From Nocardioides sp. (lineage in GTDB: Bacteria > Actinomycetota > Actinomycetes > Propionibacteriales > Nocardioidaceae): 64,000 bases of DNA. A model generated the notes under the pieces. The model searched no databases, was not told where the DNA came from, and worked only from the letters and a program-made list of their open reading frames with translations. Position numbers and translations under genes: made by a program. The stretch lies in assembly GCF_030019515.1 (NCBI RefSeq), contig NZ_JASEEQ010000002.1:310001-374000 (forward strand). Reading direction: 5' to 3'. Positions within the stretch are counted from its first letter, which is position 1. Each line of letters opens with the position of its first letter. Shown here in pieces: positions 17,356 to 25,674 of the stretch.

Positions 17356-19106
17356 CAGACGGTGTCCTCCGGGTCGTTGTCCAGGCGGTCGCGCAGCATC
17401 TCCTCGCGACCCTCCATGTCGGGTGCGTCGGCCCGCGCGCCGACGCGCGCGGCCTCGTTGTCCTCGAGCTCGATCGCCGCCACCTCGGGGTGGTGCAGGT
17501 CGAAGGCCGGCGACTCCGACCGGATCCGCGGGATCGTCACGAAGTTGTGCCGCGGCGGCGGGCAGCTCGTCGCCCACTCGAGCGAGCGGCCCCAGCCCCA
17601 CGGGTCGTCGGTGTTGACCAGCGGTGAGCGGCGCGAGATGTAGACGTTGTAGAGGAACGGCAGCGTGGAGGCCCCGAGCAGGAACGCGCCGATCGTCGAG
17701 ACCTGGTTCAGCGTGGTGAAGCCGTCACCGGGCAGGTAGTCGGCGTACCGGCGGGGCATGCCCTCGACGCCGAGCCAGTGCTGGACCAGGAACGTCGTGT
17801 GGAAGCCCACGAACAGCAGCCAGAAGTGCAGCTTGCCGAGCCGCTCGTCGAGCATCCGCCCGGTGAACTTCGGCCACCAGTAGTAGAAGCCCGCGAACAT
17901 CGCGAACACCACGGTGCCGAAGACCACGTAGTGGAAGTGCGCGACCACGAAGTAGGAGTCCGTGACGTGGAAGTCCAGCGGCGGGCTGGCCAGGATCACG
18001 CCGGTCAGGCCACCGAAGAGGAACGTCGTCAAGAAGCCGAGCGACCACAGCATGGGGGTGTCGAACGAGACCGATCCGCCCCACATGGTGCCGATCCAGT
18101 TGAAGAACTTGACTCCGGTCGGCACCGCGATCAGGAGGCTCATCCCCGAGAAGAACGGCAGGTTGACCGCACCTGAGGCGAACATGTGGTGCGCCCACAC
18201 CGAGATGGACAGGAACCCGATCCCGAGGGTGGCGCCGACCAGCCCGATGTAGCCGAAGACCGGCTTGCGGCTGAAGACCGGCAGGACCTCGGTCACGATG
18301 CCGAAGAACGGCAGCGCGATGATGTAGACCTCGGGGTGCCCGAAGAACCAGAACAGGTGCTGCCAGAGGATCGCGCCGCCGTGCGAGGTGTCGAAGACGT
18401 GGGCACCGAGCTGGCGATCGGCCTCGAGCGAGAGCAGCGCGCCGCCGAGGACGGGGAAGACGACGAGCGCGAGCAGGCTGGTGACCAGCGTGTTCCACAC
18501 GAAAATCGGCATCCGGAACATCGTCATGCCGGGTGCACGCATGCAGATGATCGTCGTGATGAAGTTGACCGCGCCCAGGATGGTGCCGAGACCGGCCATC
18601 CACAGGCCCATGATCCACAGGTCGCCGCCGACGCCCGGCGAGCGGACCGCGTCGGAGAGCGGCGTGTAGGCGAACCAGCCGAAGTCGGCGGCGCCGGACG
18701 GGGTGAGGAAGCCGGACGCGGCGATCAGCCCACCGAACAGGAACAGCCAGTAGCTGAGCATGTTCAGGCGCGGGAACGCGACGTCGGGAGACCCGATCTG
18801 GATCGGCATGATCACGTTGGCGAAGCCGAAGAACAGCGGCGTCGCGAACAGCAGCAGCATGATCGTGCCGTGCATCGTGAACAGCTGGTTGTAGACCTCG
18901 TCGTTCACGACCTGCATGCCCGGGAAGGCCAGCTCCGAGCGGATCAGCATGGCCATCACGCCGCCGATCAGGAACCAGGCGAACGACGTGCCCAGGTAGA
19001 GCTTGCCGATCACCTTGTGATCGGTCGTCGTCATCAGGTGCGCGAGCTGCTGACCCAGCGGCGGACGTGCCGCGATCGTGGTCGACGGCGCAGCGGTGGC
19101 GGTCAC
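17355..19106 (-). CDS. ctaD: cytochrome c oxidase subunit I (aa3-type)
   Basis: CtaD is the catalytic core of the terminal oxidase, with heme a and the heme a3-CuB site. The 583 aa contain twelve hydrophobic helices. CuB and heme ligands are recognisable in [21 protein letters not shown] and [10 protein letters not shown]. The start GTG ([10 protein letters not shown]) overlaps the ctaC stop as GTGA, which fixes it against longer readings. In M. tuberculosis ctaD is elsewhere in the genome, whereas here it is joined with ctaC and ctaF. Confidence 0.96.
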   Translation of the reverse strand: MTATAAPSTTIAARPPLGQQLAHLMTTTDHKVIGKLYLGTSFAWFLIGGVMAMLIRSELAFPGMQVVNDEVYNQLFTMHGTIMLLLFATPLFFGFANVIMPIQIGSPDVAFPRLNMLSYWLFLFGGLIAASGFLTPSGAADFGWFAYTPLSDAVRSPGVGGDLWIMGLWMAGLGTILGAVNFITTIICMRAPGMTMFRMPIFVWNTLVTSLLALVVFPVLGGALLSLEADRQLGAHVFDTSHGGAILWQHLFWFFGHPEVYIIALPFFGIVTEVLPVFSRKPVFGYIGLVGATLGIGFLSISVWAHHMFASGAVNLPFFSGMSLLIAVPTGVKFFNWIGTMWGGSVSFDTPMLWSLGFLTTFLFGGLTGVILASPPLDFHVTDSYFVVAHFHYVVFGTVVFAMFAGFYYWWPKFTGRMLDERLGKLHFWLLFVGFHTTFLVQHWLGVEGMPRRYADYLPGDGFTTLNQVSTIGAFLLGASTLPFLYNVYISRRSPLVNTDDPWGWGRSLEWATSCPPPRHNFVTIPRIRSESPAFDLHHPEVAAIELEDNEAARVGARADAPDMEGREEMLRDRLDNDPEDTV

Positions 19107-20035
19107 TGGGCGTCCTCCTCGGACTGGTCGCCGGAGTCGAGTCCGGCCTGCGTGCTGGCGTACTCGCCGCCCAGCAGCGGCGCCTGCGAGGTCGCACCGG
19201 CGTCCTCGAGCTGCTTGAGGTAGGCCTGGTAGTCGTCGACGCTGACGACCTTGACGTTGAAGAGCATCCGCGAGTGATAGACGCCGCAGAGCTCGAAGCA
19301 CTTGCCGGCGAACTCGCCGGTCCGGGTCGGGGTGATCTCGTAGTGGTTCACGCGGCCCGGCACGACGTCCATCTTCAGCAGGAACGCCGGGACGCTCAGG
19401 TCGTGGATGACGTCGGGCGAGTGCAGGTTGAACCGGGTCGTCTCGCCGACCGGCAGCACGAGGGTCGGGATGTAGGAGCCGGTGCCGGCCTCGTGGACGT
19501 AGGAGGCGTACGGGAACTCGGCGTCGGTGGCGTCGTCGTTGGCCGAGGCGTCCTGCTCACCGATGCCGTAGTTGAAGGTCCACGACCACTGCTGGCCGAC
19601 GACCTCGATCGTGTTGTCGACCGGGAGGTCGTCGTCGAGGATGGTGTTCTGGACGTTGACCGTGTGCGCGAAGAAGACGATCACCATGATGATCGGCACG
19701 ATCGTGTAGAGGATCTCGAGCGGCAGGTTGTAGCGGGTCTGGACCGGGATCTCGGCCTCGCTGCGCCGGCGGAACCGCCAGATCGAGTAGAAGATGAGGC
19801 CCCACACGACGACACCTGTCACGAGGGCCGCGATCCAGGCGCCCTGCCACAGGTTGAGCACGTGCTCGCCCTGCTCCGACGCGGGGTCGGGCATCGCCAA
19901 TCGCTTCCACTCGCCCTGTGTCTCGGACGAGCAGCCACCCAGCACCAGCACGCCCACGCCGAGCGCCGCCAGGGGGGTCACCCGACGGGCGGTCCCGCGG
20001 CCACCGGCGGCGCGCTTGGGGAGTTGCAGACTCAA
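19103..20035 (-). CDS. ctaC: cytochrome c oxidase subunit II (CuA-binding lipoprotein)
   Basis: CtaC carries the dinuclear CuA centre that receives electrons from QcrC. The CuA motif [12 protein letters not shown] is intact. The N-terminus has a lipobox (VLVLGGC) and two transmembrane helices (about residues 65-90 and 110-130). The most likely start is a TTG ([11 protein letters not shown]) with GAGAGAGAGG about 8 nt upstream, giving 310 aa. A GTG ten codons further upstream is possible. It is the first gene of the ctaC-ctaD-ctaF operon and is divergent from the cysteine desulfurase gene. Confidence 0.94.
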   Translation of the reverse strand: MSLQLPKRAAGGRGTARRVTPLAALGVGVLVLGGCSSETQGEWKRLAMPDPASEQGEHVLNLWQGAWIAALVTGVVVWGLIFYSIWRFRRRSEAEIPVQTRYNLPLEILYTIVPIIMVIVFFAHTVNVQNTILDDDLPVDNTIEVVGQQWSWTFNYGIGEQDASANDDATDAEFPYASYVHEAGTGSYIPTLVLPVGETTRFNLHSPDVIHDLSVPAFLLKMDVVPGRVNHYEITPTRTGEFAGKCFELCGVYHSRMLFNVKVVSVDDYQAYLKQLEDAGATSQAPLLGGEYASTQAGLDSGDQSEEDAQ

Positions 20036-20209
20036 CGCCTGAGCCTCTCTCTCAACGAACACGGATAAGCCGAACACTAGCGGAATCCCGGGACCTAAGA
20101 CCCGGTGGGGGGCCTCTGTCCAGGGCTGAGTCCCAGGACTTTGTACCCGGTCGGAGCCGGTGCCGGACCCGGCCTGCGAGCCGCGGCCGGGCCGGATAGG
20201 TTCGGACAC

Positions 20210-21346
20210 GTGACCAGCGCAGACCCCTCGGGCGCTCCGCGGCGCCCGGTCTACCTCGACTCGGCATCCGCCGAGCCGCTGCACCCGGCGGCTCGGGACA
20301 CCCTGCTCGCCGCGCTGGAGCGGGGGTACGCCGACCCGCGGCGGCTGCACGGACCGGCCCGCGACGCCCGCCTCCTGCTCGACAACGCCCGCGCCGTCGT
20401 CGCGGAGTGCCTGGGGGTGCGTCCCGACGAGGTCACCTTCACCTCCTCGGGCACCGACGCCGTCCACCGCGGCCTCCTGGGCCTGGTGCGTGCCTCGCGT
20501 CGCGGCGACGGGGTCGCCTACTCCACCGTCGAGCACTCCGCGGTGCTGCGGGCGGTGTCGTGGGGTGGCACAGCGCACGAGGTCGGCGCGCGGCCGGACG
20601 GGCGGGTCGACGTCGGCGCCCTGCTCGAGGCGGCCGGCGACGGGGTCGGGGTCGTCGCCCTGCAGAGCGCCAACCACGAGGTCGGCACGGTCCAGCCGGT
20701 CGCCGACCTCCGCCTCCCGGACGACGTACCGGTCTTCGTCGACGCCTGCGCGTCGATGGGCCGGCTCCCGCTCCCGGACGGCTGGGACGTACTGGCCGGG
20801 TCCGCGCACAAGTGGGGCGGCCCGGCCGGGGTCGGGGTGCTGCTGGTGCGCAAGGGCACCCGCTGGCTCAACCCGTTCCCCGGCGACGACCGGATCGACG
20901 AGCGGGCCGACGGCTTCGAGAACGTCCCGGCCGCGCTCGCGGCCGCCGCAGCGCTCCAGGCGGTGCTCGCCGAGCGCGACGCCGTCAACGCCCGGCAGCG
21001 CGCCCTGGTCGACCGGATCCGCGCCGCCGCGGCGGCGATCCCCGACGTCGAGGTCGTCGGCGACCCGGTCGGGCGGCTCCCCCACCTGGTGACCTTCTCC
21101 TGCCTGTACGTCGACGGCGAGGCGCTGGTCACCGAGCTGGACCGGCGCGGGTACGGCGCGGCCAGCGGCTCGGCGTGCACGTCCTCGACCCTGACCCCGA
21201 GCCGGGTGCTGGAGGCGATGGGGGTGCTCACCCACGGCAACCTGCGGGTCTCGCTGACCCGCGACACCACCGATGAGGACGTCGACGGCTTCCTCGACGT
21301 GCTGCCCCACGTGGTCCGCGACATCCGCGCCGTGGCGGGCCTGTGA
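20210..21346 (+). CDS. cysteine desulfurase / class V aminotransferase (NifS/IscS-like)
   Basis: A PLP enzyme that takes sulfur from cysteine as a protein persulfide. The 378 aa show the PLP lysine in AGSAHKWGG (Lys201, preceded by His200), the SSGTDAV substrate loop, and a mobile catalytic Cys323 in GSACTSS. The start GTG has no Shine-Dalgarno. A TAGGTT box at 20197-20202 lies 7 nt upstream, which suggests a leaderless transcript. The stop overlaps the start of a TusA gene (GTGA), so the desulfurase probably passes sulfur to TusA. Confidence 0.9.
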   Translation: MTSADPSGAPRRPVYLDSASAEPLHPAARDTLLAALERGYADPRRLHGPARDARLLLDNARAVVAECLGVRPDEVTFTSSGTDAVHRGLLGLVRASRRGDGVAYSTVEHSAVLRAVSWGGTAHEVGARPDGRVDVGALLEAAGDGVGVVALQSANHEVGTVQPVADLRLPDDVPVFVDACASMGRLPLPDGWDVLAGSAHKWGGPAGVGVLLVRKGTRWLNPFPGDDRIDERADGFENVPAALAAAAALQAVLAERDAVNARQRALVDRIRAAAAAIPDVEVVGDPVGRLPHLVTFSCLYVDGEALVTELDRRGYGAASGSACTSSTLTPSRVLEAMGVLTHGNLRVSLTRDTTDEDVDGFLDVLPHVVRDIRAVAGL

Positions 21347-21591
21347 GCACGCCCGTGGACCTCGAGCTGGACTGCCGCGGGATGCTCTGCCCGCTGCCGG
21401 TGATCGAGCTCGGCAAGCGGATCGGCGAGGTCCCCGCCGGCGGCCTCGTCGCGGTCGTCGCCGACGACGTCGCCGCCCGCACGGACGTCCCGGCGTGGTG
21501 CCGGATGCGCGGCCAGGAGTACGTCGGCGAGGAGGCGGCCGCGGACGGCACGCCCCGCTACGTGGTGCGGAGGGTCAGCCCACGGCCTTGA
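21343..21591 (+). CDS. TusA-family sulfurtransferase
   Basis: This 82-aa sulfur carrier has the family motif LDCRGMLCPLPVIEL. The persulfide-carrying residue is Cys16 in the CPLP sequence. The beta-alpha-beta pattern and length match TusA/SirA. It is translationally coupled to the upstream cysteine desulfurase, a sensible donor-acceptor pair for thiouridine, molybdenum cofactor or Fe-S sulfur supply. The final 17 nt overlap the 3' end of the convergent PfkB-type kinase gene. Confidence 0.9.
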   Translation: MSTPVDLELDCRGMLCPLPVIELGKRIGEVPAGGLVAVVADDVAARTDVPAWCRMRGQEYVGEEAAADGTPRYVVRRVSPRP

Positions 21592-22558
21592 GGTGCGCGG
21601 CCACCTCGTCGGCGGCCGCCGCGCCGTAGGAGTGCTCGACGCGGGCCAGGAACTGGCTGGGCGTGAACGAGTACTCCTGGGTGCCGACCGTCTCGACCAC
21701 GTACGCCGCGAGCACGCACCCGACCTGGGCGGACCGCTCCAGGCCCACGCCCCAGGCGAGCGCCGCGAGGAAGCCGGCACGGAACGCGTCGCCGACACCG
21801 GTCGGCTCGACGGCGACCACGTCGCGCGCGGCCGGCAGCTCGATGGTCTCCTCGCCCGCCCGGCTGATCCGCACGCCGTCCTTGCCGAGCGTCGTGACCT
21901 GGGTGCCCACGTGGGAGAGGATCTCGTCGGCCGACCAGCCGGTCTTCTGCTCGATCATCGCCGACTCGTACTCGTTCGAGAACAGGATCGCCGCGCCGTC
22001 GATCAGCTTGCGGATCAGCCCGCCGTCGCTGAACGCCAGCTGCTGGCTCGGGTCGGCGATGAACGGGTAGCCCCGCTGCCGGCACTCGTCGGTGTGGCGC
22101 AGCATCCCGTCGGGGTCGTCGGCGCCGACGAGGACGTAGTCGGGCTCCCCCACCCGGGCCACGATCGGACCCAGCTCGATCAGCCGCGCCTCGCTCATCG
22201 CGCCGGGGTAGAACGACGCGATCTGCGCGCCGGTCGGGTCTGTCGTGCAGACGAACCGCGCCGTGTGCCGGGTGTCGGAGATCCGCACGTGGCCGCAGTC
22301 CACGCCGTGCCGTTCCAGCCAGGAGCGGTAGTCGGCGAAGTCCTCGCCGGCCGCACCGACGAGCACCGGCCGGACCCCGAGCTGACCGAGCCCGAAGCAC
22401 ATGTTGGCGGCCACGCCCCCGCGCCGGATCTCGAGGTCCTCCACCAGGAAGGACACCGAGAGCTTGTCCAGCTGGTCGACCACCAGGGAGTCGGCGAACC
22501 GGCCCTGGAAGCTCATCAGGTGGTCGGTTGCGATGGAGCCCGCGATCAGCAGCGACAT
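21575..22558 (-). CDS. PfkB-family carbohydrate/adenosine kinase (AdoK-like)
   Basis: A 327-aa ribokinase-family enzyme. N-terminal MSLLIAGSIATDHL and a substrate lid are followed by the GGVAANMCFGLGQLG motif and the C-terminal catalytic anion-hole motif PTGVGDAFRAGF, whose Asp is the base. Position and similarity correspond to M. tuberculosis Rv2202c, characterised as adenosine kinase, so adenosine is the likely substrate, but specificity cannot be read from sequence. The start is the ATG next to the divergent small gene. Its end overlaps tusA by 17 nt on the opposite strand. Confidence 0.85.
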   Translation of the reverse strand: MSLLIAGSIATDHLMSFQGRFADSLVVDQLDKLSVSFLVEDLEIRRGGVAANMCFGLGQLGVRPVLVGAAGEDFADYRSWLERHGVDCGHVRISDTRHTARFVCTTDPTGAQIASFYPGAMSEARLIELGPIVARVGEPDYVLVGADDPDGMLRHTDECRQRGYPFIADPSQQLAFSDGGLIRKLIDGAAILFSNEYESAMIEQKTGWSADEILSHVGTQVTTLGKDGVRISRAGEETIELPAARDVVAVEPTGVGDAFRAGFLAALAWGVGLERSAQVGCVLAAYVVETVGTQEYSFTPSQFLARVEHSYGAAAADEVAAHLKAVG

Positions 22559-22621
22559 GGCGCGAACACTACCGATCGGTACCGCTGCCGTTGCGCACCA
22601 GGAGCGCGTAGCGTCGATCCC

Positions 22622-22870
22622 ATGACCGACCAGCCGCGCGCCCCCCGACTCGCGTACGACGACCCCGCGACCCCCGAGGAGATGCGTGCCGACTGCCGGG
22701 CCGCCGGCGAGAACCTCCGCCTGGAGCGAGCCGCCCGCGCGGTCGCCCGCCCCGCCCCGTCGCTCTACTTCGAGGACTACCCCCGCGAGCTGCCCAAGCG
22801 CGACATCGAGATCTCCGCGGCCGCCGCCCGCCTGGCCGGCGCGCTGAACCTGCAGCTCGACGGCGACTGA
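22622..22870 (+). CDS. conserved small hypothetical protein
   Basis: An 82-aa charged, alanine- and arginine-rich protein beginning MTDQPRAPRLAYDD, predicted largely helical, without membrane segment, signal peptide or Cys. Its residues EISAAAARLAGALNLQLDGD form an amphipathic C-terminal helix. It is divergent from the adenosine kinase-like gene (63-nt gap) and followed by a 42-nt palindrome that may end its transcript. I do not recognise the family. Confidence 0.6.
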   Translation: MTDQPRAPRLAYDDPATPEEMRADCRAAGENLRLERAARAVARPAPSLYFEDYPRELPKRDIEISAAAARLAGALNLQLDGD

Positions 22871-22892
22871 TCGGGACCGCGCCAGCGGGCCC

Positions 22893-23114
22893 GATGATGG
22901 TGGTCGAGCAACCGCCGCGACTGAGCTCGCGAAGTCGCGACGCGCGGGTCGAGACCCCGTGAGGTGCCCGCCGACCTCGAGCAACAGATCAGCCCCGGAC
23001 CCATGGGTCCGGGGCTGATCTGTTCGTTCAGGCTGCTTCTCGGCTCGCCGGGTCTCGGCACGCGCCATCTGACGTCGCAGGCTCAGTCAGAGCGCTTGCG
23101 CGACCACCATCATC
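22893..23114. repeat. MITE-like interval bounded by 14-bp inverted repeats
   Basis: GATGATGGTGGTCG at 22893-22906 is exactly mirrored by CGACCACCATCATC at 23101-23114, enclosing 222 bp without a gene. Inside are two further short palindromes (CTCGCGAAGTCGCGA region) and a perfect 42-nt palindrome. The sequence has no coding potential I trust. It may be a small non-autonomous mobile element or a dispersed intergenic repeat. No target-site duplication is obvious. Confidence 0.55.
22983..23024. terminator. 42-nt perfect palindrome, likely bidirectional terminator
   Basis: AACAGATCAGCCCCGGACCC and its exact reverse complement meet at CCCATGGG with no mismatch, between the rightward small gene and the leftward iron-sulfur carrier gene. 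Its placement between converging genes suits a two-way terminator. AACAGATC at one end and GATCTGTT at the other supply a short U run on each strand. Confidence 0.75.
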
Positions 23115-23135
23115 GAGTCCGCTGACGCGTCCTCG

Positions 23136-23498
23136 TCAGTGGAAGCTGTCGCCGCAGGCGCAGGAGCCGCTGGCGTTCGGGTTGTCGATCGTGAAGCCCT
23201 GCTTCTCGATGGAGTCGACGAAGTCGATCATCGCGCCGTTGAGGTACGGGACGCTCATCCGGTCGACGACGACGGAGACGCCGTCGAAGTCGGTGACGAC
23301 GTCGCCGTCCAGGCTGCGCTCGTCGAAGAACAGCTGGTAGCGCAGGCCCGAACAGCCGCCAGGCTGCACGGAGATGCGCAGCGCGAGGTCGTCGCGGCCC
23401 TCCTGCTCGAGGAGGCTCTTCACCTTGGCGGCCGCCACGGGGCTCAGGTTGATCTGATCCGTGCGGTGCTCGGTGGTGGTCTCGACCTGCTCGGTCAT
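23136..23498 (-). CDS. HesB/IscA/ErpA-family iron-sulfur cluster carrier
   Basis: An A-type Fe-S carrier of 120 aa. The three conserved cysteines are Cys49 (GGCSGLRY), Cys113 and Cys115 (SCACGDSF). I chose the ATG (MTEQVETTTE), preceded by GGGAG at 9 nt, over a TTG five codons earlier. It corresponds in position to M. tuberculosis Rv2204c. It probably delivers clusters to targets such as NadA, the Rieske protein or PaaE encoded in the same window, which is an inference. Confidence 0.93.
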   Translation of the reverse strand: MTEQVETTTEHRTDQINLSPVAAAKVKSLLEQEGRDDLALRISVQPGGCSGLRYQLFFDERSLDGDVVTDFDGVSVVVDRMSVPYLNGAMIDFVDSIEKQGFTIDNPNASGSCACGDSFH

Positions 23499-23624
23499 CG
23501 GCGATTCTCCCAAGGTCGGTGGAAGGGTTGTTACCGGCTCAATGGTCGCACACGGCCGGTTATTCCGGTCATCGACGTGACTATTCCGGTCGTGGAGCAG
23601 GTCGCTGTGCTGTCACTGGTCCGG

Positions 23625-24698
23625 TCACTGGCGCGACCAGGTCCGCGCGACCCGCTCCGCGAGGTCGGCCAGCGCGCCCGCCGGATCCGCGAAGGCCCGC
23701 TCCTCCCCCACCAGCTCCACGAGGGAGTACGCCGACTCGATGCCCAGCGCCCGCATCTCCCGCGAGCCGACGAGGACCTTCCCGGCCAGTGCCACGCACG
23801 GTCGCAGCGCCTCCATCGCGATCTCCGCCACGCCGTAGGGCACCTTCCCGGACCGACTGGAGAAGTCGAAGGCCCCCTCGCCGGTCACCACCAGGTCGGC
23901 GGCACGCGCCCGCTCGGCCAGCCGGACGGCGTCCGCGACCAGTCCGATGCCGGGCTCCCGGGTGCCGCCGAGGAGCAGCAGCGCGAAGCCGAGACCTCCG
24001 GCCGCCCCCGCGCCCTTGTCCAGGGAGGTGCGCCGGTGGGTGGCCGCCGCGAACTCCTCGAGCCAACCGTCGACGAGCGGCAGCCGCTCCTCCGCCACGC
24101 CCTTCTGCGGGCCGTAGACCTTGGTGGCGCCGAACAGGCCGGTGAGCGGGTTGTCCACGTCGGTGGCAGCGACCAGCGGCAGCGCGAACTCCGGCAGCGT
24201 CACCCGGGCGACGCCGGCCAGGCCCGCGACCCCGGCGTCGAGCGGTCGGTCCGCCGTCGCGCCGAGCGCGGCCAGCAGCCCCGCGCCGCCGTCGTTGGTG
24301 CCGCTCCCCCCGAGCCCGACGACCACCCGCTCCGCACCCGCGCCGGCGGCCGCGAGGAGCAGCTCCCCGACGCCGTACGTCGTCGCCGACTCCGCACCCT
24401 CCCGGCCGGTCAGGTGCACGCCGCACGCCTGCGCCGCCTCGACGTACGCCGTGCTCCCGGCGAGCAGCACCGTGGCGGGTGTGGGCTCGCCGTGCGGCCC
24501 GCGGACCGTCACCGCCAGCAGCTCCCCGCCGAGCGCCGCGTGCAGCACGTCGACGAAGCCCGGTCCGCCGTCGGCCATCGGCGCCAGGTCCAGCTCGTCG
24601 GCCGGCGCCCGCCGGCGCCAGCCGGCCGCGATCGCGTCGGCCGCCTCGACGGCGGTCAGCGTTCCGGCGAACTTGTCGGGGGCGACCAGGATGCGCAT
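23625..24698 (-). CDS. glycerate kinase, type 1 (GlxK/GckA family)
   Basis: This enzyme phosphorylates D-glycerate with ATP. The 357 aa begin MRILVAPDKFAGTLTA, the family signature. They also contain GLGGSGTNDGGAGLL and VTGEGAFDFSSRSGKVP, which hold the nucleotide- and glycerate-binding loops. The length is normal for the family. It matches the position of M. tuberculosis Rv2205c, so the gene is part of the conserved block. It is divergent from the acetyltransferase gene by 51 nt. Confidence 0.9.
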   Translation of the reverse strand: MRILVAPDKFAGTLTAVEAADAIAAGWRRRAPADELDLAPMADGGPGFVDVLHAALGGELLAVTVRGPHGEPTPATVLLAGSTAYVEAAQACGVHLTGREGAESATTYGVGELLLAAAGAGAERVVVGLGGSGTNDGGAGLLAALGATADRPLDAGVAGLAGVARVTLPEFALPLVAATDVDNPLTGLFGATKVYGPQKGVAEERLPLVDGWLEEFAAATHRRTSLDKGAGAAGGLGFALLLLGGTREPGIGLVADAVRLAERARAADLVVTGEGAFDFSSRSGKVPYGVAEIAMEALRPCVALAGKVLVGSREMRALGIESAYSLVELVGEERAFADPAGALADLAERVARTWSRQ

Positions 24699-24749
24699 GC
24701 CGCCATCCTGTCTGACCGCTCCCTCGCTCCCCCGCACTAGGGTGCGCCC

Positions 24750-25631
24750 GTGGGCGACCTCAGGATCCGGCCGATGACCCCCGCCGACGTCGCGGACGCC
24801 GAGCGGGTCAGCGACGAGGGGTTCTACGAGCTCGACATGCGCACCCGCCGCGGGAGCTGGCCGGAGCCGCAACGACGGACCGACCCGCACCGCGAGGCCT
24901 GGATGGCGCGCACGCGGCACCTCGTCGGCACCGACCCGCGCGGCTGCTGGGTGGCCGAGGACGGGACCGGCGTGGTCGGGATCGCGACCTCCTTCCGGCG
25001 CGAGTCGCTGTGGGGCCTGGCGACGTACGCCGTACTGCCGGGCCGGCAGGGACAGGGCATCGGCAAGCCGCTGCTCGCCGCGGCCCTCGCGCACGGCAGC
25101 GGCTGCGTGCGCGGCATGCTGTCGGCGTCCGCGGACCCCCGCGCCGTGCGGATCTACCACCAGGCGGGCTTCGAGCTGCACCCGCAGCTGTTCCTCACCG
25201 GCGCCGTCGACCGCACCACGATCCCGGCGGTCGCCAAGGTGCGGGAGGGCTCGGCCTCCGACATCGACCTGATGGACTCCCTCGACCGGGGTCTGCGCGG
25301 CGCCGGCCACGGTCCGGACCACGAGCTGATGCTCTCGACCTGGCGGCTGCTGGTCTCCGACACCTCCACCGGCTCTGGGTACGCCTACCTGGACGAGGGC
25401 GGGCGCCTGGCCCTGCTCGCGGCGTCCAACCGCCGGACTGCGACCCGGCTCCTGTGGACGGTGCTCGCCGACGGCCCCGCCGAGACGTCGATCGGGCACG
25501 TCACCGGTGCGAACCAGTGGGTGCTCGACGTCGGCCTGGCCGCCCGGCTGCGCCTGGACCAGGAGGGCTACCTCGGGCTGCGCGGGATGAAGCCACCCGC
25601 GCCGTACGTTCACCATGGTGCGCTGCTCTGA
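24750..25631 (+). CDS. GNAT-family N-acetyltransferase, two-domain
   Basis: A 293-aa protein with an N-terminal GNAT fold (about residues 5-150). The acetyl-CoA loop is PGRQGQGIGKPLL and the end has IYHQAGF. A second GNAT-like half without a clear CoA loop follows. Tandem GNAT proteins with one degenerate half are common in actinobacteria. The substrate is unknown. The GTG start lies 51 nt from the divergent glycerate kinase. The coding end reaches just before nadA and overlaps one possible upstream nadA start. Confidence 0.82.
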   Translation: MGDLRIRPMTPADVADAERVSDEGFYELDMRTRRGSWPEPQRRTDPHREAWMARTRHLVGTDPRGCWVAEDGTGVVGIATSFRRESLWGLATYAVLPGRQGQGIGKPLLAAALAHGSGCVRGMLSASADPRAVRIYHQAGFELHPQLFLTGAVDRTTIPAVAKVREGSASDIDLMDSLDRGLRGAGHGPDHELMLSTWRLLVSDTSTGSGYAYLDEGGRLALLAASNRRTATRLLWTVLADGPAETSIGHVTGANQWVLDVGLAARLRLDQEGYLGLRGMKPPAPYVHHGALL

Positions 25632-25674
25632 GTCCGCTGCCGAGGCGCGCCGCCGCGAGAATAGGATGCCCAGC

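Noticed and set aside
22983..23024. Replication or integration site based on the 42-nt palindrome
   Set aside because: Position between converging genes and GC-rich stem fit a terminator better; no iterons, DnaA boxes or integrase.
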